A stretch of 6,433 nucleotides of DNA from Bacillota bacterium (GTDB taxonomy: Bacteria > Bacillota > Clostridia > Peptostreptococcales > Anaerovoracaceae), in the NCBI GenBank assembly GCA_017543805.1, contig JAFYFK010000046.1, positions 1 through 6,433 of the forward strand, in the 5' to 3' direction. The notes below the pieces were generated by a model. The model was not told the origin of the DNA. It was given only the letters and a program-made list of their open reading frames with translations, and made no database searches. Each line of letters begins with the position of its first letter. Positions within the stretch are counted from its first letter, which is position 1. The position numbers and the translations under genes were made by a program. Positions 5,705-6,433 of the stretch are shown here, piece after piece.

Positions 5705-6253
5705 TCAGTCCACGACATCTATAATCGAACCTGGCCGGGGCTCTTCGACGCCGTCGCCGTCATGTTCTCTTGAATCGCTGATCTCGATAAAGCGCATATT
5801 CTCCCTGTCATAATCCCAGTGCGGCGTTTTATACCAGTAGTTCGCCAGCCTTATGCAGCGCTTCACCCGGTCTTCCCATAAATCAGGCGGAAAACCGTAT
5901 CTGAGATTCAGCAGGAATCTCTCAAACCCCGGAAGTCTCGAGTCTTCAATGGCATTATAGTCGTAGCGCCTGTGCTCGACATACATCCATTTGCCGTTCT
6001 CAGCATGATGCCTGTAATAGCGCCAGATCTTCGAGTGGTCCGCTTTTCCGACGAATTCACAGATACTTTCAAGCTGCCAGTACCGAAGGTCCTCTTCGTT
6101 TTTGGCCGCATACTCTACCGTATCCGGATTTCCGCGCTCGCCTTCAGCCATCACATTCAGGCCGTCCAGATAGAACCCCGAAAAAACATCTATGTCATCA
6201 TTCCTGCAGTCCTCGGGCAGATGCGCGCGTATCCATTGTTCGTCAAGTCTCAT
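5705..6253 (-). CDS. Hypothetical protein, possibly Imm63-like
   Basis: A 182-aa acidic, aromatic-rich protein with no signal peptide or membrane helix. It is not clearly recognised. Its layout recalls the Imm63 family of predicted polymorphic-toxin immunity proteins: an RG turn (R40-G41), an acidic run leading to DLRYW (55-59) and a following helix, then FERFLLNLRYGFPPDLWEDR (110-129) and an aromatic/acidic tail (HWDYD). This is pattern resemblance only. The C-terminal 25 residues (acidic, then PRPGSIIDVVD) are not part of that likeness. Start ATG 6253 is well supported by GGAGG 7 nt upstream. It is first in the minus-strand unit, ending 58 bp before the macrodomain gene. No toxin gene is visible, so it would be an orphan immunity gene, or a co-opted ADP-ribosylation partner or target (inference). 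Confidence 0.82.
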   Translation of the reverse strand: MRLDEQWIRAHLPEDCRNDDIDVFSGFYLDGLNVMAEGERGNPDTVEYAAKNEEDLRYWQLESICEFVGKADHSKIWRYYRHHAENGKWMYVEHRRYDYNAIEDSRLPGFERFLLNLRYGFPPDLWEDRVKRCIRLANYWYKTPHWDYDRENMRFIEISDSREHDGDGVEEPRPGSIIDVVD

Positions 6254-6291
6254 ATGGCAACCTCCGCAATCACTGTTTTGCTGTTAATTCT

Positions 6292-6300
6292 ATGATACCA
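6292..6300 (-). promoter_or_regulatory. Extended -10 promoter of the Imm63-like/macrodomain/sirtuin unit
   Basis: On the minus strand TGGTATCAT combines a TGn extension with TATCAT (5 of 6). No good -35 is visible at 16-18 bp, which the TGn element can compensate. The start of transcription would be near 6285, giving a leader of about 32 nt that includes the strong GGAGG site before ATG 6253. Confidence 0.45.
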
Positions 6301-6388
6301 CAGGATCGGCAGCCCTTGCACACAGGAATGGCTGTTGGCGCATATGTGGAAGCTAAGAATGAATACATTTATCCGAAAACTTCGAACA

Positions 6389-6417
6389 TAAAAAGCGCTC
6401 CATCGCTGAAGCGCTTC
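6389..6417 (-). terminator. Rho-independent terminator of a gene beyond the right edge
   Basis: On the minus strand AAGCGCT (6410-6416) and AGCGCTT (6393-6399) form a 7-bp stem, extendable by one G-U pair, around a 10-nt loop, with the last stem bases running into TTTTT at 6390-6394. A-rich sequence precedes it. The orientation fits a minus-strand gene ending right of the window and separates it from the Imm63-like unit. On the plus strand only a displaced TTTT follows, so bidirectional use is less likely. Confidence 0.7.
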
Positions 6418-6433
6418 AGACTTTTCTGTATCC

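Larger units (their letters stand above)
6254..6433. other. Intergenic region at the right edge
   Basis: About 180 bp without a convincing gene. It holds an extended -10 promoter for the Imm63-like unit near 6292-6300 and a terminator hairpin at 6389-6417. A short plus-strand open frame (from 6292 to the edge) has no ribosome site and runs through the terminator, so it is not called. Confidence 0.6.

Noticed and set aside
6292..6433. Plus-strand frame starting at ATG 6292 and open to the right edge
   Set aside because: No ribosome site, it overlaps the minus-strand promoter and runs through the terminator hairpin. A fragment of a real gene cannot be fully excluded without sequence beyond the edge.

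Overview
The window looks like chromosomal DNA from a Clostridia-type Firmicute (Lachnospiraceae/Oscillospiraceae-like). I infer this from moderately high GC in the genes, AT-rich promoters, strong GGAGG-type ribosome sites, a zinc-ribbon membrane protein with a Pro/Glu linker, and a macrodomain/class M sirtuin pair. No species can be named. I see no rRNA, tRNA, CRISPR array or insertion sequence.

Left part (1-2279, minus strand): one very long gene, cut by the left edge, encoding an N-terminal CxxC...CxxC zinc ribbon, a long Pro/Glu-rich linker, a charged helical segment and one membrane helix with an outer C-terminal part. It is read from a clear promoter in a 112-bp AT-rich divergent spacer. 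In the other direction lies mazG (2392-3213, plus), a full-length two-domain NTP pyrophosphohydrolase.

Right part (3234-6253, minus strand), in transcription order: (1) a 182-aa protein with distant Imm63-like features, (2) a zinc-containing macrodomain ADP-ribose hydrolase, (3) a class M sirtuin (SirTM) with Gln in place of the catalytic His, overlapping the macrodomain gene by 20 nt, and (4) a predicted C39/papain-like cysteine-protease-fold protein. The first three have no obvious internal terminators and look like one transcription unit starting near 6285. The fourth has its own near-consensus promoter, placed so close to the ATG that its mRNA may be leaderless. A canonical minus-strand terminator at 6389-6417 closes a gene beyond the right edge and insulates this unit.

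Functional picture: SirTM and Zn-macrodomain pairs are known to write and erase mono-ADP-ribose, classically on a GcvH-like lipoyl carrier encoded in the same operon with a lipoate ligase. Neither of those is visible here. The pair is instead bracketed by an immunity-like protein and a cysteine-protease-like protein, a possible variant of the known system with a different target. That is the most interesting aspect of the window, but it rests on gene order and motif reading only. The longest stretch without a gene is about 180 bp at the right edge.
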